From assembly GCF_000372805.1 (NCBI RefSeq), contig NZ_KB889874.1, positions 1 to 57,242 of the forward strand: 57,242 nucleotides of DNA, read 5' to 3'. A program made the position numbers and the translations under genes. The notes beneath the pieces are model-generated. The model did not search any database, was not told where the DNA came from, and worked only from the letters and a program-made list of their open reading frames with translations. This stretch comes from Marinobacter gelidimuriae. GTDB lineage: Bacteria > Pseudomonadota > Gammaproteobacteria > Pseudomonadales > Oleiphilaceae. Of the stretch, positions 28,736-38,016 are shown piece after piece. Position 1 is the first letter of the stretch. Each line of letters begins with the position of its first letter.

Positions 28736-29473
28736 ATGAGAAGCACCTTATATTCCTACCGGTTTCAACCCGCCAAGGTTCGTTCCGAGCTCATGCGGAT
28801 GCTCCCCATCTCCCTTTTTGTGGTGGCGTTTGGAGCTGCGTTTGGTTTGGCGGCGGTGCAGAAAGGGCTGGCCCCTTTAGACACCATTCTGATGAGCACC
28901 CTGGTGTTCGCCGGGGCATCGCAGTTTGCCACGCTTGATATGTGGGGCGCCGAGGTCTCGGTGATCCCCGTTATGGTCGTGGTATTTGCCATCAACTCCC
29001 GGCATCTGCTGATGGGCGCGTCGCTTTACCCCATGTTGAAAGACGTAGCGCCCGCCAAACGTTATAGCCTGCTTCTGGTTCTTACCGACGCCAACTGGGC
29101 CATAGCCGCTCAGGATTACCAAAGAGGTAATCGTAACCTGGAGGTTATTCTGGGCGGTGGTCTGGTGCTTTGGCTGGCGTGGATTTTAGGCACCTGGTTA
29201 GGCGTCTACTTTGGCGGGCTGTTGCAGAATCCGAAGAACCTGGGGCTAGACATGGTTTTGGGCTGCTTTCTGCTGGCCATGGCCTTAGGCGGAAAGAAGA
29301 GCCCGCGTATTCTTGTCGCCTGGGTGCTGGCTGCGCTGGCGTCGTTAGCCGCATGGAAATGGCTGCCCGCCAACACGCACGTTGTCGCAGGCGCTCTTGC
29401 TGGCGGTGTGGTCGGGTTCTTCTGGCTTGAGAAAAAACCGGGTAAAGAGACGGCCGGGGAAACACCCACGTGA
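28736..29473 (+). CDS. azlC: AzlC-family branched-chain amino-acid exporter subunit
   Basis: A 245-aa inner-membrane protein with conserved AzlC stretches: PISLFVVAFGAAFGLAAVQK, MSTLVFAGASQFATLDMWG and NSRHLLMGASLYPML. With the small AzlD it forms an exporter of branched-chain amino acids or related compounds (AzlCD, YgaZH). The stop overlaps the GTG start of azlD by 4 nt, so the pair is translationally coupled. An earlier internal ATG at 28793 would fit family length equally well. Confidence 0.9.
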   Translation: MRSTLYSYRFQPAKVRSELMRMLPISLFVVAFGAAFGLAAVQKGLAPLDTILMSTLVFAGASQFATLDMWGAEVSVIPVMVVVFAINSRHLLMGASLYPMLKDVAPAKRYSLLLVLTDANWAIAAQDYQRGNRNLEVILGGGLVLWLAWILGTWLGVYFGGLLQNPKNLGLDMVLGCFLLAMALGGKKSPRILVAWVLAALASLAAWKWLPANTHVVAGALAGGVVGFFWLEKKPGKETAGETPT

Positions 29474-29781
29474 CCATTGAAACCACCACAACAGGCGTTC
29501 TGGTACTGATACTGATCATGACGCTGGTGACCTTGGCGACCCGTTTTGGCGGCGTGTTTATCATGTCCTTCGTGCGGATAAGCCCTCGCATAGAGAGTTT
29601 TATCAACACCATGGCCAGCTCTGTGCTTATCGCTATCATCGTGCCCATGGCATTTGAGGGCGATGCAGGGGCGCTTGCCGCCCTGTCGGTGACGGCCGTT
29701 GCTATGCTCGTTCTTAAAAAACCGTTGCCAGCGATTGCTGCCGGTGTCTTCGCTGCTGCTGCTGTGCGGTATCTGTTTTAA
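29470..29781 (+). CDS. azlD: AzlD-family branched-chain amino-acid exporter subunit
   Basis: A 103-aa protein with three to four helices, matching AzlD/YgaH (TLATRFGGVFIMSFVRISPR, FINTMASSVLIAIIVPMAF). The start is GTG, inside GTGA shared with the azlC stop. It is the partner subunit of AzlC. Confidence 0.9.
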   Translation: MTIETTTTGVLVLILIMTLVTLATRFGGVFIMSFVRISPRIESFINTMASSVLIAIIVPMAFEGDAGALAALSVTAVAMLVLKKPLPAIAAGVFAAAAVRYLF

Positions 29782-29829
29782 AGCCCCCGCGTCGAGTTTT
29801 ACCGAATCCGTGGCCGCGACGACTACGCA

Positions 29830-29973
29830 ATGTTACAAATCAACAACCCTTTAACAACAGTGGACGACCCGCAGAAGTTCTGGCGCAAGGCAACGGCCGA
29901 AGTAGACAGCTTGCCAATGCCAGAGATAAAAACCGCCGGTTTCTTCGACAGAATGTTCGGGCGCGCGAGCTGA
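29830..29973 (+). CDS. 47-aa hypothetical protein upstream of zapE
   Basis: An ATG at 29830 opens 47 codons (MLQINNPLTTVDDPQKFWRK to FFDRMFGRAS) with ordinary codon use. No clear ribosome site precedes it. It ends 14 nt before zapE, and its stop region supplies the GAGGAAAA that may be the zapE ribosome site, so it could be a leader gene. Not recognised. Confidence 0.35.
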   Translation: MLQINNPLTTVDDPQKFWRKATAEVDSLPMPEIKTAGFFDRMFGRAS

Positions 29974-29987
29974 GGAAAACAACCTGA

Positions 29988-31121
29988 ATGACCATGCTTT
30001 CCCCCTATGCGGCCTACCAGCAGGCACTGGCCGCGGGTTTTAAAGACGACCCCGCTCAGCAACGGGCTGCCTTGAGTTTGCAGCGCTGCTATGAACAGTT
30101 GCAATCAGGCGACCCGGATGTTCAAGGCGTGTATCTCTGGGGGCCGGTGGGGCGCGGAAAAACCTGGTTAATGGATCGTTTTCATCAGGTTTTAACCGTG
30201 CCTGCCCGGCGACAGCACTTCCATCATTTTATTCGCTGGGTTCACCGGCGCTTGTTTCAGTTAACCGGACAGGAAAATCCGCTGCGCCTTTTGGTGCAGG
30301 AGTTGGCGGCCGAGGCACGGGTGTTGTGCCTTGATGAGCTTTTCATCAGTGACATTGGCGATGCCATTCTTATCGGTGGTTTATTGCGTGAATTATTTGC
30401 GCAGGGGTTGGTATTGGTGACAACGTCAAACCAGCCACCGGATGAGTTGTACGCGGATGGCTTTAATCGTGAACGACTGCTGCCGGCCATTACCGCACTC
30501 AACCAGCACATGCAGGTTGTGAACGTGGATGGCGGTCAAGACCATCGGTTACATCCTGGCCAGAGCCAGCAACGCTATTGGGTTAACCAGCCCCAGGCTT
30601 TAGAGGCGGCGTTCACAGAGTTACTCATTAGCGGCGAGCAAACCCATAGCCAACCGGTGCTGTTGGGCCATCGGTACATCAAGGTGGTCCGGCGCAGCGA
30701 ACGCCTGCTGTGGTGCCGCTATAACGATCTATGCGAGCAGCCACTGGCCGCACAAGATTTTATCGAGATGTGTGATTGTTTCTCCCATATTTTTTTGAGC
30801 GACGTGCTCCAACTCACAGGCGCTGGGCAACAAACGGCGATTGCCCGTGGCACCGAAGATGGCGTAACGCAGGTGGCCGCCGGAGACCGCCAGTTGCCTG
30901 CGCTGTCGCGCCAGGATGACGGCGTGCGCCGATTCATTGCGCTGGTAGATGAGTGCTACGACCGCAGTATTCCGCTTTACCTGGGCGCTGCCGTGCCGTT
31001 AAACCAGCTATACAGCCGGGGCGCGTTGGGATTCCCGTTTCGCCGCGCCCTTAGCCGCCTGCAAGAAATGCAGTTTCAGCGATTTGGACAGTATGCAGTA
31101 AGCTCCGAAGGTGACTCTTGA
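29988..31121 (+). CDS. zapE: Cell division protein ZapE (AFG1-like ATPase)
   Basis: A 377-aa AFG1/ZapE-family ATPase. Walker A is WGPVGRGKTWLMD, Walker B is VLCLDELFISDIGDA, and TTSNQPPDELYADGFNRERL is the conserved sensor region. ZapE acts at the division septum in the cytoplasm and affects Z-ring stability in E. coli. The length matches the family. It stands alone between azlCD and the polyamine transporter. Confidence 0.92.
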   Translation: MTMLSPYAAYQQALAAGFKDDPAQQRAALSLQRCYEQLQSGDPDVQGVYLWGPVGRGKTWLMDRFHQVLTVPARRQHFHHFIRWVHRRLFQLTGQENPLRLLVQELAAEARVLCLDELFISDIGDAILIGGLLRELFAQGLVLVTTSNQPPDELYADGFNRERLLPAITALNQHMQVVNVDGGQDHRLHPGQSQQRYWVNQPQALEAAFTELLISGEQTHSQPVLLGHRYIKVVRRSERLLWCRYNDLCEQPLAAQDFIEMCDCFSHIFLSDVLQLTGAGQQTAIARGTEDGVTQVAAGDRQLPALSRQDDGVRRFIALVDECYDRSIPLYLGAAVPLNQLYSRGALGFPFRRALSRLQEMQFQRFGQYAVSSEGDS

Positions 31122-31237
31122 AACGCTAAATGCAACTGAAGCGAATCGGTGACTTGTCAAAAATCTGTAACCCACTACAGTTATGCTTATAAATTGCACG
31201 TCATCGTTTTTCATTGCTCATAAGGACAGGCCAAATC

Positions 31238-32311
31238 ATGAAATTCCTTCGTCAATTCAAGGTTCTGACACTGGTTACTGCTGTAACAGCGACGTTTTCG
31301 ATGTCGGCCCAGGCTGAAACACTTCGGCTGCTGACCTGGGGCGGTTACGCGCCACAGGATGTGGTCGAGCAATTCGAGAAAGAAACCGGCATCGAAGTTA
31401 AAATAACCCTCTCCAATAACGAAGACATGATTTCAAAGCTGCGCGCCACACGCGGCGCGGGCTTTGACCTGGCCCAGCCAAGCCAGGACCGCATTGTTAG
31501 CGCCCATGCTGATTTCAATATTTATAAGCCGATGGATCTGAGCAAAATCGACACGGCAAAGATCATCCCCTCCATGCTGGCAGCAACTAAAAAGAACACC
31601 GAATTTGAAGGCGAGGTGTACGGTGTTCCGCACGTTTGGGGTACCAGTGGCCTGATCGTCAATCGCGAGGCCGCGGGCACGGTGAAAGATTACACCGACC
31701 TGTGTGATGACTCGTTAAGTGGCTCTGTGTCTTATCGCTTGAAGCGTCCCACATTGATTGGTTTCGCTTTCGCACTGGGTGAAGACCCGTTCGCAGCCTA
31801 CGGCGATACGGAGAAATACCAGGCCATTCTGAATAAAGTGGAAGAAAAACTGGTCTCCTGTAAGAGCAACGTAAAAGCCTATTGGTCCGGCGGCGATGCC
31901 TTGCTGAACCTGATGCGTTCGGGCGAAGTGTCTGCGGCCATGGCCTGGGATGCGGGTGGCTGGAAACTTAACTCAGAAAACCCGGACATCACGTTTGTGG
32001 CGCCCGCATCTGGTGCGCTGGGCTGGATTGATACCTTTGTGCTGCCGCGCAAAACCAAGGCCGAAGACGCCGCTTATAAGTGGATCAACTTTGTGATGCA
32101 GCCTGAAGTTGCGGCTCGTATTACCGAGTCTGCCGGTAACTTTACGGCATCCAAAGGCAGTGATGATTTTGTCAATGACACGCTGAAAGCTCAGTTCAAG
32201 CAGAGCTTTCCAGAAGCGGACCTGGACAACATCAACTGGTACCCGCCCGTTCCCGCCGGTTTGGAGGTAATGGAAGGTAAGGTTCTCGATCGGGTGAAAG
32301 CCGCAAACTAA
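31238..32311 (+). CDS. Polyamine-type ABC importer, periplasmic binding protein
   Basis: A 357-aa PotD/PotF-like extracellular binding protein. The signal peptide (about residues 1-25) ends in MSAQA, and mature protein starts ETLRLLTWGGYAPQDVVEQF. Other family stretches are SKLRATRGAGFDLAQPSQD, YGVPHVWGTSGLIVNREA and WDAGGWKLNSENPDITFVAP. AAGGA lies 10 nt before the ATG at 31238; an in-frame upstream start at 31214 would spoil the signal peptide. It is the first gene of a four-gene importer operon. Putrescine or spermidine is likely; a related amine is possible. Confidence 0.9.
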   Translation: MKFLRQFKVLTLVTAVTATFSMSAQAETLRLLTWGGYAPQDVVEQFEKETGIEVKITLSNNEDMISKLRATRGAGFDLAQPSQDRIVSAHADFNIYKPMDLSKIDTAKIIPSMLAATKKNTEFEGEVYGVPHVWGTSGLIVNREAAGTVKDYTDLCDDSLSGSVSYRLKRPTLIGFAFALGEDPFAAYGDTEKYQAILNKVEEKLVSCKSNVKAYWSGGDALLNLMRSGEVSAAMAWDAGGWKLNSENPDITFVAPASGALGWIDTFVLPRKTKAEDAAYKWINFVMQPEVAARITESAGNFTASKGSDDFVNDTLKAQFKQSFPEADLDNINWYPPVPAGLEVMEGKVLDRVKAAN

Positions 32312-32332
32312 GCTCGATTAAGGTTGTTGTCT

Positions 32333-33484
32333 ATGTCGGATCAAGCATGCGCATTGGGTGTCGATGCGGGGGTGCAGGAAGATCTTGCCTGCACCCTGCT
32401 GAGCAAACATTTTGGTGAGTTTGCCGCTGTCGACGGGGTGTCGTTCAGCATCCCCCGCGGGGCGTTTTTTTCCATCCTTGGCCCCTCTGGTTGCGGTAAA
32501 ACAACGCTGCTGCGAATGCTGGCTGGTTTTCAGCAACCGGATTCCGGCGATATTCTGATTAAAGGCAAGTCAGTGCTGAACACGCCGCCGAACAAGCGGC
32601 CCGTTAACATGGTGTTTCAGCATCTGGCGCTGTTCCCCACCATGTCGGTGGCCGAAAACATTGCTTATGGGTTGAAGCGCAAAGGCATCCCCAAGCGTGA
32701 ACACGCCACCCTGATTGACGAAGTGCTGGCTAAGGTTCACTTGCCCGGGTTTGGCGACAAGCGCATTGATCAGCTCTCTGGCGGGCAAAAACAGCGCGTA
32801 GCCATAGCCCGCTGCCTGGTGCTGAACCCCGCCGTGTTGTTACTCGATGAGCCGTTAGGCGCTCTGGATTTGAAACTGCGCGAGCAAATGAAAATTGAGC
32901 TTAAACGGCTGCAGCGCGAGTTCAACACCACGTTTGTCTACATCACTCACGACCAGTCTGAAGCGCTGGTTATGTCTGACCAAGTAGCCGTGATGAACAA
33001 GGGCCGGTTTGAGCAGGTCGGCACGCCGCAAGAGCTTTACTACCAGCCAAAAACCGCCTTTGTGGCAGGCTTTGTTGGCGACAGCAACCAGTACGCAGGC
33101 AAGGTGCAGTCGCAGTCTGGCGACCTTGTCACCCTCGTCACCGAGCAGGGTGTACGTCTGTTGAGCCACGCCAATCAACCGTTGGTGGCGGGCTCACCCA
33201 TTACGTTGTTTGTTCGGCCGGAAGTGATGCAGATCAGCACATCCAGGCCGGCAACGGAACAAGACAATTGCCTGGCCGTCACCGTTTCGCGCGTATTGTT
33301 TGATGGCGCACAAAGTCGGGTTCAGGTGGAAACCGCCGAAGGCGCCGAGCTTACAGTAGCGCTGCCGCAGACCGCAGACTTTCAGGCATTAGAGGCGGGC
33401 CGTTCGGTGCATGTCAGCTGGCAAGCCAGTCAGTGCCTTTGTTTCCCCGCACCCGCGGATACGAAGCCGCCGGGTGCGCCATGA
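32333..33484 (+). CDS. Polyamine-type ABC importer, ATPase
   Basis: A 383-aa PotA-like ATPase: Walker A GPSGCGKTT, Q-loop FQHLALFPTMSV, signature LSGGQKQR, Walker B LLLDEPLGALD and switch His in YITHDQSEAL. A C-terminal TOBE domain covers about residues 280-375. AAGG lies 9 nt before the ATG at 32333. Its stop overlaps the first permease start (ATGA). It powers amine import together with the two permeases that follow. Confidence 0.92.
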   Translation: MSDQACALGVDAGVQEDLACTLLSKHFGEFAAVDGVSFSIPRGAFFSILGPSGCGKTTLLRMLAGFQQPDSGDILIKGKSVLNTPPNKRPVNMVFQHLALFPTMSVAENIAYGLKRKGIPKREHATLIDEVLAKVHLPGFGDKRIDQLSGGQKQRVAIARCLVLNPAVLLLDEPLGALDLKLREQMKIELKRLQREFNTTFVYITHDQSEALVMSDQVAVMNKGRFEQVGTPQELYYQPKTAFVAGFVGDSNQYAGKVQSQSGDLVTLVTEQGVRLLSHANQPLVAGSPITLFVRPEVMQISTSRPATEQDNCLAVTVSRVLFDGAQSRVQVETAEGAELTVALPQTADFQALEAGRSVHVSWQASQCLCFPAPADTKPPGAP

Positions 33485-34362
33485 GCGACGCCAGCGGCAA
33501 CTTCAACCGCACCCAATACCGCCTGGGCTTTTGGCTGTTGCTGGCGCCTATCGTACTCTGGCTCAGCTTGCTGATTATTCTGCCGCACATTGATATGGTG
33601 TTGGTGTCGCTGCGGGAGCGCATTGCCTCCCGGCAATACGGTTTCAGCTTTGGTAACTACACCGCGTTTTTTACCGAACCTCTGTATTGGAATACCTTTG
33701 TTCGCACAGCGGTGATGTCCATTGTTGCCACGGTGCTGACGCTGATCATTGCCTTCCCGGTGTCGTTTTACATTGCCAAGGTACTCACCGGCAGGCCGCG
33801 GATTGCGTTGTTTATTTTGTGCCTGCTGCCGTTCTGGGTCAGCGAACTGGTGCGTACTTACGGCTGGATGATATTACTGCGGGAAACCGGGCTGATCAGC
33901 GGCGCGCTGCAATGGTTCGGGCTGGCAGACCAGCCCGTTGAAATGCTCTATAACGACGTCGCCATTATGGTGGGGCTTATCTACACCTCCATGCTGTTTA
34001 TGGTAGTGCCACTGGTGACCACCCTCGACAGTCTGGACAACAGCCTGATTGAAGCCGGATACGACTTGGGTGGCAGCAGCTGGAACGTGATGCGCAGCAT
34101 TGTGATTCCCCACGCCATGCCTGGCATTATGAGCGGCTGCATTGTGGTGTTTATGCTAACGCTCGGAAATTACCTGACCCCAACACTGCTGGGCGGCAAA
34201 TCCAGCCTGTGGTTTACCGAGCAGATCTACACCCAGTTTATTACCCGCTTTAATTGGGAGCAGGGCGCCGCCTTTGGCATTTTGCTGCTGATACTCTCGT
34301 CACTCATCGTTTGGTTGGGCCTGAAAATCACCAGGCAGTCGTTTACACGGGTGATGTCATGA
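33481..34362 (+). CDS. Polyamine-type ABC importer, permease 1 (PotB-like)
   Basis: A 293-aa inner-membrane protein with about six helices and the EAA loop EAGYDLGGSSWNVMRSIVIP near residue 200. The start at 33481 overlaps the ATPase stop; the frame is open upstream, but homology begins here (NRTQYRLGFWLLLAPIVLWL). FWVSELVRTYGWMILLRETG is typical of PotB/PotH. It pairs with the next permease. Confidence 0.92.
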   Translation: MSDASGNFNRTQYRLGFWLLLAPIVLWLSLLIILPHIDMVLVSLRERIASRQYGFSFGNYTAFFTEPLYWNTFVRTAVMSIVATVLTLIIAFPVSFYIAKVLTGRPRIALFILCLLPFWVSELVRTYGWMILLRETGLISGALQWFGLADQPVEMLYNDVAIMVGLIYTSMLFMVVPLVTTLDSLDNSLIEAGYDLGGSSWNVMRSIVIPHAMPGIMSGCIVVFMLTLGNYLTPTLLGGKSSLWFTEQIYTQFITRFNWEQGAAFGILLLILSSLIVWLGLKITRQSFTRVMS

Positions 34363-35216
34363 TTCCCTCTATTCCCAGCAGCCGTTTCTTTCGGGTTTCT
34401 TACCTGAGTTATGTAACGCTGTTTTTCATTTTTTTAATCACGCCCCTGGTCGTTGTGGCGGCGTTCTCGTTTAACGACGCATTGTTCCCATCGCTGCCGT
34501 GGAATGGTTTCACCTGGGACTGGTATCTGGGTAAGGGCGAGCCCAGGCTCGGCCTGTTTCACGATGACGCATTGCTCGACAGTATTGGTGTGAGTGTTCA
34601 GGTGGCCATTGTCACCACCATGGCCAGTCTGGCACTGGCCACCTGCAACGCCTTTTTGTTCGAGCGCGAACAGTTTCCGGGTAAGAACTTTCTTTACGTG
34701 CTGATGCTGATGCCGCTGGTGATACCGGGGGTAATACTTGGGGTGTCCATTCTGGTGTTCAGCAGTACCGTGGCTAACTGGTTTGAGGTGCAGTTTGGTT
34801 ACGAAATAGAAGCCCTGCGCCCGGGCTTGGTATTGGTCACGCTCGGTCAGTTTGCGTTCCTTACCACCATTGCCACCCTGGTGATCTCTGCGCGCCTGCG
34901 CAAATTCGACATTACCCAGGAAGAAGCCGCCATGAACCTGGGCGCCAGCCGCCTGACAGCCATTGCCACCGTTACCCTGCCGTTCCTGAAACCCGCGCTG
35001 TTTGGTGCCGGCGTGGTGGCGTTTCTGATGTCGTTTGAAAACTTCAACACGACTTTGATGCTGGTGGGCTCCGATGCCCCTCTGACCATTGCCATGTTTG
35101 ACCGGCTGCGGGAAGGCTCAACACCGGTATTAAACGCGGTGTCGGTATTGCTGATGGTGGGGTCAGCGTGTCTGGCGCTAATTTCACTGTTTGTGCAGCG
35201 CCCGGCCAAGCCGTAA
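34359..35216 (+). CDS. Polyamine-type ABC importer, permease 2 (PotC-like)
   Basis: A 285-aa inner-membrane protein with six helices and the EAA loop EEAAMNLGASRLTAIATVTLP near residue 190. The start ATG overlaps the stop of permease 1 (ATGA). Conserved family stretches are FSFNDALFPSLPWNGFTWDW and SFENFNTTLMLVG. It is the last gene of the importer operon. Confidence 0.92.
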   Translation: MIPSIPSSRFFRVSYLSYVTLFFIFLITPLVVVAAFSFNDALFPSLPWNGFTWDWYLGKGEPRLGLFHDDALLDSIGVSVQVAIVTTMASLALATCNAFLFEREQFPGKNFLYVLMLMPLVIPGVILGVSILVFSSTVANWFEVQFGYEIEALRPGLVLVTLGQFAFLTTIATLVISARLRKFDITQEEAAMNLGASRLTAIATVTLPFLKPALFGAGVVAFLMSFENFNTTLMLVGSDAPLTIAMFDRLREGSTPVLNAVSVLLMVGSACLALISLFVQRPAKP

Positions 35217-35380
35217 TCTACGCTTACAAGATGTAGTGAAAGGCGGCATTTTTTGATTTGCCCCCTACCTATTATTCACTTCCAAAGTCCGCAAGGTGTG
35301 CTAAATTTGTAGTTCAAGCCGAGGGTCGCATCGCCATACACGCATTTGGGAAATAGTATGCCTACACCCAGAGATATGAC

Positions 35381-36904
35381 ATGAGTGTCCAAAAAACACA
35401 CCGGCCTTGGCTAAATACGGTAATCGCTTCACCCTGCACCAAATATTTTTTCGTTATACTCGCCGTTGTCAGCTTGATCGCAAGCATTGAGATATGGCCC
35501 TTATCCGTAAACCATTCTCTTATCGAGCATGGTTTTTATTTTCTGGTGATGGCCACGTTTGCCATTACCTGCCCATTCATTGCTTACTATATCCACGTTA
35601 CTCATCGTATCCAAAAAGCACTCAAACAGGCTGAATCCGCATCAGAGGCGAGCCTCAAGAACGAGCAGCTCATCAGAACCATCGTTAATAGCACGCCAAA
35701 TATGATGGGCTATTGGGACCGAGATTTACGCTGCCGCTATGCCAACAATGCCTTCAGTGAATGGTTTGGCATGCCGCCCGAAGACGTTATCGGAATTCGG
35801 TTTCAGGACCTGGTCAGCGAGCAACTTTATGCCCTGAATGAGCCCCATATTCGCGCCGTGCTGGCTGGCGAACCGCAACGCTTCGAGCGCACTCTGAACA
35901 AAGCTGATGGCAGTGTGGGGCACATCATCGGGAACTATATTCCTGATTTTAAAGCCGACGGTACGGTTCAGGGGTTCTCTATTCAGGCCAGCGAAATAAC
36001 GGTTCTGAAGGAGGTCGAGGCAAAGCTCAAGCTGGCCGCGTGTGTTTTCGACAATACGCTCGATGGTGTTTTAATTACCGATGTTAACGGTGTAATTTTG
36101 TCGGTTAATCCAGGGTTCGTCGAAATTACGGGCTACACCCTTGAGGAATCCGTCGGGCAAACGCCTCATATCCTGCATTCCGATCGGCATGACCAGGCGT
36201 TTTATGCGTCCATGTGGGATGAAATAAAGGCCCAGGGGCGCTGGTATGGCGAGATATGGAACCGTCGTAAAGACGGAGAGCTTTACCTGCAACGCATGAC
36301 CATCAGCATGGTGCGTGATGAGGCCGGCGAACCCATTCACTATGTCTCTGTGTTCAGCGACATTACGGCGCTTTGGCGTAAAGACGAGCACATCCGGCAC
36401 TTGGCGTTTCACGATGCCTTGACTGACTTGCCCAACAGAACCTTACTGATGGACCGTATTAACCAAAAGGTCCTCCATGCCAATCGCGAAGAGAGCCATT
36501 TTGCACTGATGTTTCTTGATCTTGACGGATTTAAGCTCGTAAACGACCAACTTGGTCATAAATTCGGGGACGATCTATTAAAAGATGTGGCGAAACGGCT
36601 ACTGGCGCTGGTGCGAAGCTCCGATACTATAGCCCGTGTGGGTGGCGATGAGTTTATATTCATCCTTAACAACCCGCGGGGAAGAGACGAAATTACCGAA
36701 GTCGCGAACCGTATTGTCACCTCGATTAATCAGCCTATAGAGATTCTTGGTGTAGTGGTCCAGATAGGCGTATCGCTGGGTATTGCCACTTTCCCCGCTG
36801 ACGGGGACAGCGCCTCGGATTTAATCATAAATGCCGATAGTGCAATGTATGCCGCCAAAAGCCTGGGCAAGAACAATATCCGGTTCTTTTCGGCTGAGCA
36901 CTAG
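35381..36904 (+). CDS. Membrane-bound diguanylate cyclase with two PAS domains
   Basis: A 507-aa signalling protein. Two helices near residues 22-40 and 50-72 enclose a short periplasmic part. PAS domain 1 is about 95-215 (STPNMMGYWDRDLRCRYANN), PAS domain 2 about 220-335 (DGVLITDVNGVILSVNPGFV with PAC block), and the GGDEF domain about 345-505 with intact active site RVGGDEFIFIL. It should make cyclic di-GMP in response to a PAS-sensed cue. No EAL domain is present. A typical RxxD inhibitory site is not obvious. It is a single gene. Confidence 0.92.
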   Translation: MSVQKTHRPWLNTVIASPCTKYFFVILAVVSLIASIEIWPLSVNHSLIEHGFYFLVMATFAITCPFIAYYIHVTHRIQKALKQAESASEASLKNEQLIRTIVNSTPNMMGYWDRDLRCRYANNAFSEWFGMPPEDVIGIRFQDLVSEQLYALNEPHIRAVLAGEPQRFERTLNKADGSVGHIIGNYIPDFKADGTVQGFSIQASEITVLKEVEAKLKLAACVFDNTLDGVLITDVNGVILSVNPGFVEITGYTLEESVGQTPHILHSDRHDQAFYASMWDEIKAQGRWYGEIWNRRKDGELYLQRMTISMVRDEAGEPIHYVSVFSDITALWRKDEHIRHLAFHDALTDLPNRTLLMDRINQKVLHANREESHFALMFLDLDGFKLVNDQLGHKFGDDLLKDVAKRLLALVRSSDTIARVGGDEFIFILNNPRGRDEITEVANRIVTSINQPIEILGVVVQIGVSLGIATFPADGDSASDLIINADSAMYAAKSLGKNNIRFFSAEH

Positions 36905-37108
36905 TTCCTCTCGAAACCCATTTAGCTGAAATAACTCCCCGTACCTTTCAATCTAACCTCGCATACCTTCGCACGCACCAATTGTGAGCATGGGGCTTTC
37001 GACTGCGTGTGTTTTGGTGCGTTGCGCTTACAAATTGTTTCAATTTTATTCGTTTTTATTCGTTTTTTTGGTTTTAACGTATTGAAATTATTAATTAATG
37101 ATCATGAT

Positions 37109-37124
37109 TGGAACGTTCCATGCG
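37109..37124 (+). promoter_or_regulatory. Candidate sigma-54 promoter upstream of the urtA remnant
   Basis: TGGAACGTTCCATGCG has the invariant GG and GC exactly 10 nt apart, close to the consensus TGGCACG-N4-TTGC. Half-sites GCACCA (36975) and TGGTGC (37015) upstream recall NtrC binding. Nitrogen control of urea uptake is well established, so the site fits its place. Confidence 0.45.
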
Positions 37125-37174
37125 AGCTGGTGGGTGTGTTGCTGACGAACAGCGCAATCCATCAAGACGCAAAG

Positions 37175-37909
37175 GAAGGCGAAGAGTCGTCTGAAAACGT
37201 GTTCTATACCGGCGCAGCGCCCAACCAGCAGGCGATACCTGCCGTTAACTATCTGATGAACGACATCGGCGTTGAGCGTTGGGTGTTGGCCGGTACCGAT
37301 TATGTGTACCCGCGCACCACCAACAAGATTCTGGAAACCTACCTGAAAGCTCAGGGCGTGGCCGCCGAAGACATCATGATTAACTACACGCCTTTCGGCC
37401 ATTCCAACTGGCAGGCGATTGTGTCGGATATTAAAGCGTTCGGCAGCGCCGGCAAGAAAACCGCGGTTGTTTCCACCATTAACTATGACTTCATCGACGC
37501 CTGGGTTGCTTACACTGGCCGTGAAGACGCCGTCACCAACGACCCGATGGAAGCTCATTACATTGGTTTTAACATGTACGTCGAAGCGGTGAAAAAAGCC
37601 GGTACCACCGATGTCAACGCAGTGAAAGACGCCATCATCGGCGTAGCCGTGCCCAACCTCACCGGTGGTATCGCCACCATGATGCCCAACCACCACATTA
37701 CCAAGCCGGTACTGATTGGCGAGATTCAAGACAACGGGCAGTTCTCCGTGGTGTGGCAAACGCCGTCTACCGTTGTGGGCGATGCCTGGTCTGATTTCCT
37801 GCCAGGGTCAAAAGACCTGATCAGCGACTGGCGCAAGCCGATGTTTTGCGGAAACTTCAACGTGGTTAGTGGAACCTGTGGCGGTAAAGCGGAAGTGGCT
37901 GCCGAGTAA
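37175..37909 (+). pseudogene. urtA: Urea ABC transporter binding protein UrtA, 5' truncated and internally deleted
   Basis: The homology starts at EGEESSENVFYTGAAPNQQA, which belongs about 130 residues into normal UrtA (about 420 aa); no signal peptide or first lobe precedes it, only AT-rich DNA with a possible sigma-54 site. A second loss is visible near 37483: KTAVVSTIN is followed directly by YDFIDAWVAYTG, omitting roughly 55-60 residues of the hinge region while staying in frame. The C-terminus (NHHITKPVLIGEIQDNGQFS) is intact. It cannot be a working periplasmic receptor. It is followed by a terminator, then urtB. Confidence 0.85.
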
Positions 37910-37932
37910 GGTCAAAACGGTCATACCCTTTT

Positions 37933-37963
37933 GCGGGCGGGGGTGATCCTCGTCCGCTTTTTT
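37933..37963 (+). terminator. Intrinsic terminator between urtA remnant and urtB
   Basis: GCGGGCGGGG pairs with CCTCGTCCGC (two G-U pairs) over a 5-nt loop, followed by six T. It probably works as partial terminator limiting the permease genes after the abundant binding protein. Confidence 0.75.
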
Positions 37964-38016
37964 ACCACAGCACTTTTTGTTGAACTCTCTTTTTTAAATA
38001 AAAACAGGACACAACC

